Assembly: GCA_002441555.1 (NCBI GenBank) | Contig: DJWK01000001.1 | Location: forward strand, 1-44,530 | Length of the DNA stretch: 44,530 bases | Direction: 5' to 3' | Source: Thermodesulfobacteriaceae bacterium UBA6232 | GTDB lineage: Bacteria; Desulfobacterota; Thermodesulfobacteria; Thermodesulfobacteriales; Thermodesulfobacteriaceae | In this document: one piece after another, positions 33,588-40,976 of the stretch | How positions within the stretch are numbered: the first letter of the stretch is position 1 | How the letters are laid out: each line of letters begins with the position of its first letter | Program-made: the position numbers and the translations under genes | The notes under the pieces: model-generated | Seen by the model: the letters and a program-made list of their open reading frames with translations, nothing else | What the model was told of the DNA's origin: nothing | The model's database searches: none

Positions 33588-34880
33588 TTATTCCAATTCT
33601 CCTTTTAAATAGGCATCATACGCGGAAAGGTCAAAATATCCGTGGCCTGAAAGATTAAAAAGAATTATCTTTTCTTCTTTATTTTCTTTGCACTGAAGGG
33701 CAATATCAATGGCAGCCTTTATGGCATGAGCGGATTCAGGTGCGGGAACGATTCCTTCCGTTCTTGCAAAAAGAACACCCGCTGAAAAGACCTCTCTCTG
33801 AGAATAAGCCTTGGCTTTAATTAAACCGTGATGATAAAAAGCACAGAGAAGGGGAGCATCTCCATGATATCTTAAGCCTCCTGCGTGAATGGGAGGAGGC
33901 ACAAAATCAGCCCCAAGGGTATACATTTTAATGAGGGGAGTAAGCCCGACGGTATCTCCATAATCGTAGCGGTATTCTCCTTTGGTAAGGGTGGGACAGG
34001 CCTCAGGCTCAACGGCAAGAAACTCCGTTTCAGGTTTTTCCCCAGTGATTTTATATTTCAAGAAAGGAAAAGCAAGGCCTGCAAAGTTTGAACCACCTCC
34101 CACACATCCAACCACATAGTCGGGTAAAAGCCCGAGTTTTTCCATCTGAAGTTCAGCCTCAAGGCCTATGATGGTTTGATGAAGAAGCACATGGTTTAAA
34201 ACACTTCCCAAGGAATACTTGGTATCCTTTGAAGTAACTGCCCTTTCTATGGCTTCAGAAATGGCAATCCCAAGACTTCCTGGATGCTCGGGATCTTCTG
34301 AAAGAAATCTTTTCCCTGCCTCTGTTTTATCTGAGGGTGAAGGAAAAACCTTGGCTCCCCAAAGTTCCATAAGAACTCTTCTGTAAGGCTTCTGCTTATA
34401 ACTTGCCCTTACCATATAAACCTCGCATTCCAGACCAAAAAACTGAGTGGCAAAGGCAAGGGAGCTTCCCCACTGACCTGCCCCTGTCTCTGTTGTAAGT
34501 CTTTTTACCCCTGAAATCTTGTTATAATAGGCCTGAGGAATGGCAGTATTGGGTTTGTGACTTCCTGGAGGGGAAACCCCTTCGTATTTGTAAAAAATCT
34601 TAGCTGGTGTTTCAAGGTATTTTTCAAGATTTACCGCCCTAATAAGAGGGGTGGGCCTGTAAAGAGAATAAATCTTTAAAACTTCTTCGGGAATCTCAAT
34701 CCACTCCTCCTGAGATACCTCCTGCTCAATAATAGGTTCTGGAAAGATGGCAAGCAGTTTATCTGGAGATACCGGTTGTTTGGTCTCAGGATCAAGGGGT
34801 GGCTCAAGGGGTTCGGGAAGATAGGGGGAAATATTAAACCACTTTCTCGGGATCTCCTCATTTGATAAAAGCACTTTCAT
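33588..34880 (-). CDS. TrpB2-type tryptophan synthase beta chain
   Basis: A 430-residue PLP enzyme. YRPTPLIRAVNLEKYL, the PLP-lysine segment GSHKPNTAIPQAYY, TETGAGQWGSSLAFA, the phosphate loop VGCVGGGSNFAGLAF and FNLSGHGYFDL identify the TrpB2 branch, common in archaea and thermophiles. TrpB2 joins indole to serine, often without a tightly bound TrpA; it may salvage free indole. GGAGG sits just before the ATG. It stands alone, far from trpE/trpG, with a -10-like TATAAT at 34916-34911 on the minus strand. Confidence 0.93.
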   Translation of the reverse strand: MKVLLSNEEIPRKWFNISPYLPEPLEPPLDPETKQPVSPDKLLAIFPEPIIEQEVSQEEWIEIPEEVLKIYSLYRPTPLIRAVNLEKYLETPAKIFYKYEGVSPPGSHKPNTAIPQAYYNKISGVKRLTTETGAGQWGSSLAFATQFFGLECEVYMVRASYKQKPYRRVLMELWGAKVFPSPSDKTEAGKRFLSEDPEHPGSLGIAISEAIERAVTSKDTKYSLGSVLNHVLLHQTIIGLEAELQMEKLGLLPDYVVGCVGGGSNFAGLAFPFLKYKITGEKPETEFLAVEPEACPTLTKGEYRYDYGDTVGLTPLIKMYTLGADFVPPPIHAGGLRYHGDAPLLCAFYHHGLIKAKAYSQREVFSAGVLFARTEGIVPAPESAHAIKAAIDIALQCKENKEEKIILFNLSGHGYFDLSAYDAYLKGELE

Positions 34881-34949
34881 AGGCCCTCCTTTTTAGTTAA
34901 ATTTTTAGGAATTATAAAGGAAAAAACATAAAAAACGACTCCTTGCTGT

Positions 34950-34977
34950 TTGTCTGCCATAAAAAAATTTTTATAAT
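34950..34977 (+). promoter_or_regulatory. Promoter of the DUF2892 gene
   Basis: TTGTCT (34950-34955), a 16-base spacer and a perfect TATAAT (34972-34977) would start transcription near 34984, about 24 bases before the ATG, leaving room for the AGGGAGG ribosome-binding site. Confidence 0.6.
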
Positions 34978-35007
34978 TTTTATAAAATTTCACTATAGGG
35001 AGGTTTT

Positions 35008-35217
35008 ATGAAAAGAAACATGGGCCTTATTGATAGGGGTATTAGAATCCTTATTGCTTTATTTTTCATTTTTTTAATTTATAAAGGTCAGGTTAGAGAC
35101 ATTCTTGCAACTATTCTTGGTATAATTTCTGCTGTTTTTATTTTGACAAGTCTTATTGGATGGTGTCCCCTTTACACAATTCTTGGAATTAACACAGGAA
35201 AAAAGAAAGAAAGTTAG
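35008..35217 (+). CDS. DUF2892 (YgaP-like) small membrane protein
   Basis: A 69-residue inner-membrane protein with two hydrophobic helices (about 12-25 and 33-48). The MKRNMGLIDRGIRILIAL start, the DILATILGIISAVFILTSLIGWCPLYTILGI core and the GWCP motif are typical of DUF2892, often found beside or fused to rhodanese domains in sulfur metabolism. AGGGAGG precedes the ATG. Its stop overlaps the convergent serine hydrolase gene by 4 bases. Confidence 0.88.
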   Translation: MKRNMGLIDRGIRILIALFFIFLIYKGQVRDILATILGIISAVFILTSLIGWCPLYTILGINTGKKKES

Positions 35218-36281
35218 CTTCCAATACACTCAATCACCTTTTGGTGAAAGATAGGGCGAAACTCTTTAATGGCTTCATTGCCCCTTTTGGGATGAACTCT
35301 ATTTGTTAAAAGGATAACAATAAGTTCTCTTTCCAGATCTATAAAAAAGGAACAACCTGTATATCCAAGGTGTCCTACAGTTTTTTCAGAAAAGGCACCT
35401 CCTGTTGCAGAATAACCTTTTTTCGTTGGCCTCATAAAGGTGAGTGAAAATTCCGAAGAAAAATCCCTAAAATCAAAAAAATACCTCACTATATCAGGAT
35501 TGAAGACCCCTTTTTCACCTTTATAGGCTTTAAGCAACTCAATCAAAAGATCCATAACTCCGTAAACATTCCCGAAAAGCCCTGCAACTCCGCTTACTCC
35601 GGAAAGGGCTCTTGTGTTTTCATCTTCAACTATCCCTCTAAGAATCTTCTGAGTTTCTGAATCAAAAGAAGTTGGAACAATACTTTCCTCATCAATTCCT
35701 TTAGAAAGAGGTTTAAATATAAGTTTAGCCCTTCTTGAAAAAGGAATTTCTCTCTTTGCCTCTTCAAACAACTCTTCAAAGGGCTTATCATAAACTCTTT
35801 CCAAAAAATAAGTAAAAAGGTAAAAATTTAAATCAGAGTAAAGGCACCCCTTTCCTGGCTCATATTCAAGGGTAAACCCCTTTATCCGTTTAAAAATCTT
35901 TTCAAGGGTTAAAGGTTTTTCTTTATAAAAGGGATACCAAGATGAAAGCCCTGAAGTATGATTTAAAAACCGAAAAAGGGGAATCTCTGAAAGAGGCTTA
36001 TCAACCTCAAGATATTTCCCTAAGGGCCTTTCCAAATCAAAGAGAGGTTTTTTATCAAGGAATTTCATTAAGGTTACACCAAGGGCAAGGGGCTTTGTTA
36101 AAGAGGCAAGGTCATAAAGAGATTCCTCCTCAACAGGTTCAAGAAAGGGAGTTAGAGAAGCAAATCCTCCTGCAAGGATATAGGATTTTTGCTGATAAAA
36201 GATTCCGCAGACAGCCCCTGGGAAGACCCCTTTTCTAACCCCCTCCTTCAAAAGTTCAAGAAGAGGGGCTATCCGGGGCAC
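35214..36281 (-). CDS. Serine hydrolase, class C beta-lactamase/CubicO-like
   Basis: A 355-residue member of the serine beta-lactamase-like family. The nucleophile motif S60-L-T-K63 (YDLASLTKPLALG) and a YSD at the second site (YSDLNFYLF) fit, with a late HLGYTG matching the third motif region. No signal peptide is visible, so it may be a cytoplasmic esterase or peptidase rather than an antibiotic-resistance enzyme. It starts with GTG, with AGAGGT about 10 bases upstream, and overlaps the lapA-like gene by 26 bases. Confidence 0.85.
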   Translation of the reverse strand: MPRIAPLLELLKEGVRKGVFPGAVCGIFYQQKSYILAGGFASLTPFLEPVEEESLYDLASLTKPLALGVTLMKFLDKKPLFDLERPLGKYLEVDKPLSEIPLFRFLNHTSGLSSWYPFYKEKPLTLEKIFKRIKGFTLEYEPGKGCLYSDLNFYLFTYFLERVYDKPFEELFEEAKREIPFSRRAKLIFKPLSKGIDEESIVPTSFDSETQKILRGIVEDENTRALSGVSGVAGLFGNVYGVMDLLIELLKAYKGEKGVFNPDIVRYFFDFRDFSSEFSLTFMRPTKKGYSATGGAFSEKTVGHLGYTGCSFFIDLERELIVILLTNRVHPKRGNEAIKEFRPIFHQKVIECIGS

Positions 36282-36552
36282 TTTCTGTTACCTCTTTAGC
36301 CTGAGATTGAATCTTTTTTAACTCCTTCTCAAGATGGTTTATCCTCATTTTGGCCTTTATGAGTTGAGGAAAAAATATAATAGCACCGAATAATAATCCC
36401 AATAAAAAACTAACTATTATTACCAAAGATAGAGGAATACCTTCCAGGGTAAAACCAGGTAAAAGATGCACACTTACCTTTGGCTCCACATTGAAAACCA
36501 CAAAAAAGGTAACCAAAAGAAGTATAATTACCCACAAAATTAATCTAAACAC
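36256..36552 (-). CDS. LapA-like (DUF1049) membrane protein
   Basis: A 98-residue inner-membrane protein with two membrane segments (about 3-22 and 40-62), then a charged coiled-coil-like tail (RINHLEKELKKIQ), as in LapA/YciS proteins that help lipopolysaccharide assembly in enterobacteria. It overlaps hslO by 13 bases at its start and the serine hydrolase by 26 bases at its end. Confidence 0.78.
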   Translation of the reverse strand: MFRLILWVIILLLVTFFVVFNVEPKVSVHLLPGFTLEGIPLSLVIIVSFLLGLLFGAIIFFPQLIKAKMRINHLEKELKKIQSQAKEVTESAPDSPSS

Positions 36553-37427
36553 GCCTTCCTCCTTTCAATTTCCTCTAAAAGTTCTTTCAATCTCTCAAGG
36601 GATATTTTATACCTTTCCTTACAAAATTCACAGGTAACTTCAATAGGCTCTCCCTCTTTAATCATCTCCACAAGTTCCCCTTTTCCCAAAGCAATTAAGG
36701 CCTCTTCCACCCTCTCAAGACTGCAGGTACATTTATACCTTATTTCCCTTTTTTCAAGAATTTCAATTTCACCAAAAATTTCCTGTAATATTTCCTCAAT
36801 CTTTAGGCCTTGTGAAAGATATTCGGTAACTGGTTTTATCTCAGAAAGCCTTTTTTCAAGATAGAAAATTTCTGCCTCATTTGCCTCGGGAAGTTTTTGA
36901 ATGAGAAAACCTCCTGCAGTAATAACGCTTCCATCGGTATTAACAAGAACTCCAAGAGCACAGGCAGAAGGTATTTGCTCAGAGGTAGTAAGATAGTAAG
37001 CCAGGTCTTCTGCAATCTCTCCAGAAAGAAGTGCTGAAGAACTCTGATAAATCTCTTTCAAACCGTAATCCCTCACAATATTTATAAAGCCATCTTTTCC
37101 AACTGCTTTTCCCACAGGAAGCTTTTTATTTTCGGGAGGAAGATGAACTTGAGGATTTTTCACAAGACCCCTTAAATTTCCCTGATAATCAGCCTCTGCA
37201 AGAATTTCACCAAGGGGTCCTCCCCCGTTTATTTGAATAAGAATTTTTCCGAATTTAAGATCTGCTGAAAGAAGAGCAACTCCTGCAAGGGCCCTTCCAA
37301 GGGCAGCAGTAGCAACAGGCGAAAGCCCCTGCCTTCTTCTTGCCTCTTCAACGCATTGAGGTAAATACACCCCAAAGGCTCTAAAATTAAAATTTTTAGG
37401 AAGAACTCTTATCAAGTAATCGGCCAT
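36540..37427 (-). CDS. hslO: Hsp33, redox-regulated chaperone
   Basis: A 295-residue holdase activated by oxidative and heat stress. N-terminal MADYLIRVLPKNFNFRAF, the core VATAALGRALAGVALLSADLK and INGGGPLGEILAEAD are typical. The redox switch is near the C-terminus: CTC, then about 29 residues, then CEFC, four zinc-binding cysteines that form disulfides on oxidation. The frame could begin at a TTG (37448), but ATG at 37427 matches the family start. It overlaps the pyrD end by 32 bases, with GAGGAG 13 bases upstream. Confidence 0.93.
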   Translation of the reverse strand: MADYLIRVLPKNFNFRAFGVYLPQCVEEARRRQGLSPVATAALGRALAGVALLSADLKFGKILIQINGGGPLGEILAEADYQGNLRGLVKNPQVHLPPENKKLPVGKAVGKDGFINIVRDYGLKEIYQSSSALLSGEIAEDLAYYLTTSEQIPSACALGVLVNTDGSVITAGGFLIQKLPEANEAEIFYLEKRLSEIKPVTEYLSQGLKIEEILQEIFGEIEILEKREIRYKCTCSLERVEEALIALGKGELVEMIKEGEPIEVTCEFCKERYKISLERLKELLEEIERRKACLD

Positions 37428-38289
37428 ATTTTTGGGAAAGCTCCTCAAATTCCTGCTTTATTTTAATGGGTGCCCTGGGATCAATCAAGTTGGCTGTTCC
37501 TATTTGAAAGGCCTTAGCCCCGCAAATAAGATAATCCAAGGCATCCTTTCCGCTCATAATTCCACCTGAGGCTATAAGGGGAATTTTTACCCTTTGGGAT
37601 AACTCAAAAACAAGGCGAAGGGTAAGAGGTTTTATAGCAGGACCAGAAAGGCCTCCTCTTATAATCTGCAAGGGTTCATAGGAGATTACTCCTAAGGCTG
37701 GATAAGTATTGGCAACCGTTAGGGCATCAGCCCCTGCCTCTTCTGCTTTTTTGGCAACTTCTAAAACCGGGCCTATCGGAGATAGCTTTACTATCAATAA
37801 GCCCTTAAATACCGCTCTTACTCCTTTTACAAGTTCAAAGACCACTTGAGGATTTTGAGAAAAGGCAATTCCTCCCTCCTTCACATTTGGGCAAGAAATA
37901 TTTAACTCAATAGCCTCTTCTCCGATTTCTGAAAGGATTTCTGCCATTTCGTAGAATTCCTCAAGGGCTTTTCCGTGAAGATTAAAGATTATGGGAACTT
38001 CAAGGACTTTTAGTTCTGGGTAGTATTTTTCAAGAAAGGCCTTAAGGCCTGGATTTTCAAGCCCGATGGAATTAATAAGCCCACAAGGGGTTTCAAAGAG
38101 TCTGGGAGGCGGATTTCCTGGCATGGGCTCAAGGGAAAGCCCTTTGGTAATAAGAGCACCTATTGAGGCCTTTATTTCTTCAGGGGTTAAGTAATTTAAA
38201 AGAGTATCCCCCAGTCCCCAGGTCCCTGAGGCAAGAAAAAAAGGAGTTCTAAAGGAGTAATTTCCAATCACGCAGGGGCTTTCAGGCAT
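37396..38289 (-). CDS. pyrD: PyrD, dihydroorotate dehydrogenase class 1B catalytic subunit
   Basis: A 297-residue FMN enzyme of pyrimidine synthesis that oxidises dihydroorotate. The active-site loop ELNISCPNVKEGG with its catalytic cysteine, LIVKLSPIG, ANTYPALG and the FMN-phosphate motif ASGGIMSGKDALDYL identify class 1B, which passes electrons to NAD through PyrK. The start codon shares one base with the pyrK stop (TAATG), so the two subunits are translationally coupled. Confidence 0.95.
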   Translation of the reverse strand: MPESPCVIGNYSFRTPFFLASGTWGLGDTLLNYLTPEEIKASIGALITKGLSLEPMPGNPPPRLFETPCGLINSIGLENPGLKAFLEKYYPELKVLEVPIIFNLHGKALEEFYEMAEILSEIGEEAIELNISCPNVKEGGIAFSQNPQVVFELVKGVRAVFKGLLIVKLSPIGPVLEVAKKAEEAGADALTVANTYPALGVISYEPLQIIRGGLSGPAIKPLTLRLVFELSQRVKIPLIASGGIMSGKDALDYLICGAKAFQIGTANLIDPRAPIKIKQEFEELSQKYGRLLDKSSS

Positions 38290-39053
38290 TAAAAAATAAC
38301 CTCCGAAGCAAGAAGGGTTGGCCCCTCTTCACAAAGGTGAAAATAGCCACCTTTTCGTGCTTTGATTACACAGCCCTTGCAAAATCCCGTTCCACAGGCC
38401 ATAAAAGTCTCAAGAGAAAGATAGGCCTTGATACCATATTTTTCAGAAAGCTCTTTTACCACCTTTAACATGGGCATAGGCCCGCAGGCAAGAAGGATTT
38501 TTATTTTCTCTTCTTTAAGATCCTCCTCAAGAAGCTCAGTTATATAGCCTTTTTTTCCTGCTGAGCCATCTTCCGTTGCAAGCTTCAACTCAATTGGAAA
38601 TTTGCTGAAGTAATCAAGCCTTACAAGCTCTGAAGAAGTCCTTGCTCCATAATAAAGAAAGATCCTTTTTTGCAAATTTTCAGGCAACCTTTCCAGAAAA
38701 AAACCAAAGCCTGCAATCCCGACTCCGCCTGCACAAAGCCCGAGGGGGAAATCTATTTTCTCTGGATAAGGCTTTCCTAAAGGACCAAACACAAAAATTT
38801 CTTCTCCTTCACTTAATTTACTCAAAGCAAGGGTCCCCTTACCAACCACTTGATAGAGAATTTTTAGAACCTGATTTTGGAAACTATGGACCGTAAAAGG
38901 CCTCGGAAAAAGGGGATCATACCGAAAATCTGGAAACTTTATTTTTACAAATTGCCCGGGGTTAACCTCAAGAAGCCTGCCTTTTGCGGCAATTTCTAAA
39001 AGATAAATTCTTTCTGAAAGTCTCTGATTTTTGAGTATTTTTACTTTTTCCAT
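38289..39053 (-). CDS. pyrK: PyrK, dihydroorotate dehydrogenase electron-transfer subunit
   Basis: A 254-residue FAD and [2Fe-2S] protein that carries electrons from PyrD to NAD. It has the FAD motif RPFTVHS, NAD-binding GLCAGGVGIAGFG, CGPMPMLK and the cluster ligands in CGTGFCKGC plus a later C in YFHLCEEGP. Its stop overlaps the pyrD start by 1 base, and the YkgJ-type gene ends 1 base before its ATG. Confidence 0.94.
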   Translation of the reverse strand: MEKVKILKNQRLSERIYLLEIAAKGRLLEVNPGQFVKIKFPDFRYDPLFPRPFTVHSFQNQVLKILYQVVGKGTLALSKLSEGEEIFVFGPLGKPYPEKIDFPLGLCAGGVGIAGFGFFLERLPENLQKRIFLYYGARTSSELVRLDYFSKFPIELKLATEDGSAGKKGYITELLEEDLKEEKIKILLACGPMPMLKVVKELSEKYGIKAYLSLETFMACGTGFCKGCVIKARKGGYFHLCEEGPTLLASEVIF

Positions 39054-39054
39054 T

Positions 39055-39810
39055 TTAAGAAGTAAAGATTTCCTTAAGGAAACTCAAGCTTTCCTTTTCT
39101 TTGAGTTTTTCTTTAATTTCGTCAAGGAGTTCCCTAAAGTTTTTTCCCTCTAAAACTTCTTTGCGATAAAGACCTCCCACCCAGGCTCTTAAGGCCTTCT
39201 CTTCTGGTAAAAGAGGAAGTTCTTCAAATTCTACATTAGAAAGGAGATATGGAGGTATTTCTTCAGCTTTACCTGTTTTTAGGTCTGAAAGAAAGTTAAG
39301 AAGGTCAAAGATATTTCCATAAAGGCCGTAAAGGTCAATATTTTCCGCAATTTGCATAGAAAGAAGTCCCATAAGATAAAGCTCTTCTGTAAGTTCTGCA
39401 GGCTGAGAGGGAGAGCATTTTCTTAAGGAGACCATAATTCGGCACATAAGGGGCCTTCTCTCATAAACCGAGCATAGCCCCTCTTCATTTAGAAAGGGGC
39501 AACTCTTAAGCTTCTTTTCTTCCTCAGGAGGTGGCTCCTCCCCTGAAAAGTAAAGAAGAGCTGTTTGATTATGGGTTAATCTTGGACGAGGGAGATTTTC
39601 TTTATTTATCTGTAAGGAAAAACCTTCAGAAAGGCCCTCAAGTAAATATTTAGCCTCAAGGGAGGTTGCATAAATCCTTGTTGTGCAACAGAGATTACAC
39701 CCCGGCTTACAAGCAAGGGCATATCTTGAAAAGGTTTCATCAAGATACTGGTATAGTGTTTGAAGAAGAAGCTTTTTTTCCCTTTCGCAAGAAAAAAGAT
39801 CAACAAGAAT
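39055..39810 (-). CDS. YkgJ-type cysteine-cluster protein, apparent ATT start
   Basis: About 251 residues. An N-terminal cluster ACKPGCNLCCTTR and a later CPFLNEEGLCSVYERRPLMCR are the conserved cysteine pattern of the YkgJ/PF03692 family, thought to bind a metal or Fe-S cluster; function unknown. The C-terminal half is helical. The first ATG in frame (39447) would lose the clusters. Upstream there is no ATG, GTG or TTG before an in-frame stop, but an ATT at 39810 lies 8 bases after AGAGGGG and about 24 bases after the predicted transcript start of a good promoter. ATT is therefore the likely start. It heads the pyrK-pyrD-hslO-lapA-hydrolase run. Confidence 0.82.
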   Translation of the reverse strand: MLVDLFSCEREKKLLLQTLYQYLDETFSRYALACKPGCNLCCTTRIYATSLEAKYLLEGLSEGFSLQINKENLPRPRLTHNQTALLYFSGEEPPPEEEKKLKSCPFLNEEGLCSVYERRPLMCRIMVSLRKCSPSQPAELTEELYLMGLLSMQIAENIDLYGLYGNIFDLLNFLSDLKTGKAEEIPPYLLSNVEFEELPLLPEEKALRAWVGGLYRKEVLEGKNFRELLDEIKEKLKEKESLSFLKEIFTS

Positions 39811-39840
39811 GACAAAAACCCCTCTATGCGTGTTTTCTTA

Positions 39841-39868
39841 ATTTTAGAAGATGGTCATCCCTTGTCAA
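39841..39868 (-). promoter_or_regulatory. Promoter of the ykgJ-pyrK-pyrD-hslO run
   Basis: On the minus strand a perfect TTGACA (39868-39863), a 16-base spacer and TAAAAT (39846-39841). Transcription should begin near 39834. Confidence 0.7.
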
Positions 39869-39935
39869 GTTATCCATGGTAATGTTCAAAAATCTAATAT
39901 AACTTTTTGTTTCTCGAAAAGCTCAAACAAAGCTT

Positions 39936-39963
39936 GTCAAATTTTTCAACATTTTTAAAATAC
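39936..39963 (+). promoter_or_regulatory. Promoter of the Rpn-family gene, leaderless
   Basis: TTGTCA, a 16-base spacer and TAAAAT, with only 6 bases between the -10 box and the ATG at 39968. The transcript start should be at or next to the ATG. No RBS is present. The -35 region overlaps a minus-strand TTGACA. Confidence 0.55.
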
Positions 39964-39967
39964 CTCT

Positions 39968-40972
39968 ATGGCAGAAAATCTTTCAAAGGACTTTCTAGCC
40001 AAAGCTTTCCTTAAAAATCCAGAAAACCTAAAAGCCTTACTTGTAGCTTTTCTTCCAGAACAGGTTTTGAAATACCTTGATCTTTCCAATCTAAAGCTTC
40101 TTTCTGAAGAGCAAATTTCTCTTGAGCGCTCAAAACGATTTATCCCTGATCTTGTGGCTGTAACAACCGTTAAAAATAAACCCCTTTATCTCTATATTCT
40201 CATTGAACATAAAAGTTATCCTGACAAAAGAGCTTATCTTCAAATTCTTAACTATATCTGCGCCCTAAATGAAAAGGCACTAAAAGAAGAAGGAGAATAT
40301 ATCCCTGTTCTCCCGATAATTTTTTATGAAGGGGATAAGCCTTGGCCTTATCCAGAGGCCTTTGTTGATCTCTATTCTCTTCCAGAGGTTTTAAAAGAGG
40401 AGCTTTTTAAGGTACATGTAATTGATGTTAAACGAGTAGATGATGAAAGATTTAAAATTTTGCTTGATCTTGCAGCGGGCTTTTGGTGTTATCTTTATCT
40501 TTTAAGTCTTGAGGGAGGGGAGCTTGAGGCTTATCTTCAGGGGCTTTTAGAGGTTATAGAAAGGCTTGGGGCTATAACGGAGAAGGGGAGGTTTGAGATA
40601 GGGTTTTTAGTAAAAATTGCTGCTTTAAAGACTGGTCTTGACGAGAGGGAGATTTTGATTAAGTTGATAGAAAGAGGGGGTGAAAAAGTGGTGAGAGAAA
40701 TAAGAACAGTTTGGGACATTATAGCTGATGAAGCCCGTATGGAGGGGCTCAAGCAAGGGCTCAAGCAAGGGCTTCAGCAAGGGATTTTACAGACTCTAAA
40801 GGCTGTGAAAAGAATTCTTCTTGATGCTATAGAAGATAAGTTTGGAGAAGTTCCTGAAGAATTGAGGATAAAGATTGAAGCCGAGACAGATCAGACCTTT
40901 TTGGAGAAACTGCTCTACAAAGCTATTGTGGCAAAAAATCCAGAAGAACTCTTTGAAGAATTTAAAAAGTAA
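39968..40972 (+). CDS. Rpn family recombination-promoting nuclease (PD-(D/E)XK, Transposase_31-like)
   Basis: A 334-residue protein. The N-terminal ~200 residues are the Rpn/PF04754 domain: FLKNPENLKALLVAFLP, then the nuclease core FIPDLVA...YILIEHKS, giving the D...ExK pattern of the PD-(D/E)XK fold, and NYICALNEKALKEEGEYIPVLPIIFYEG. Rpn proteins of E. coli are DNA nucleases that raise RecA-independent recombination. A short GLKQGLKQGLQQG repeat (near 258-270), with matching 12-base DNA repeats, leads to a helical tail. It converges with murJ, 4 bases away. Confidence 0.9.
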   Translation: MAENLSKDFLAKAFLKNPENLKALLVAFLPEQVLKYLDLSNLKLLSEEQISLERSKRFIPDLVAVTTVKNKPLYLYILIEHKSYPDKRAYLQILNYICALNEKALKEEGEYIPVLPIIFYEGDKPWPYPEAFVDLYSLPEVLKEELFKVHVIDVKRVDDERFKILLDLAAGFWCYLYLLSLEGGELEAYLQGLLEVIERLGAITEKGRFEIGFLVKIAALKTGLDEREILIKLIERGGEKVVREIRTVWDIIADEARMEGLKQGLKQGLQQGILQTLKAVKRILLDAIEDKFGEVPEELRIKIEAETDQTFLEKLLYKAIVAKNPEELFEEFKK

Positions 40973-40976
40973 GCTT

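Noticed and set aside
35214..36281. Antibiotic-resistance beta-lactamase
   Set aside because: It has the family motifs but no signal peptide and no resistance context; a general serine hydrolase is the safer call.
39606..39815. 69-residue frame at the start of the ykgJ-like gene
   Set aside because: It is another frame of the ykgJ-like coding region, which carries the conserved cysteine motifs.
40740..40790. CRISPR-like short repeats
   Set aside because: The repeats are in frame within the Rpn gene, contiguous and without spacers. No CRISPR array was seen anywhere in the window.
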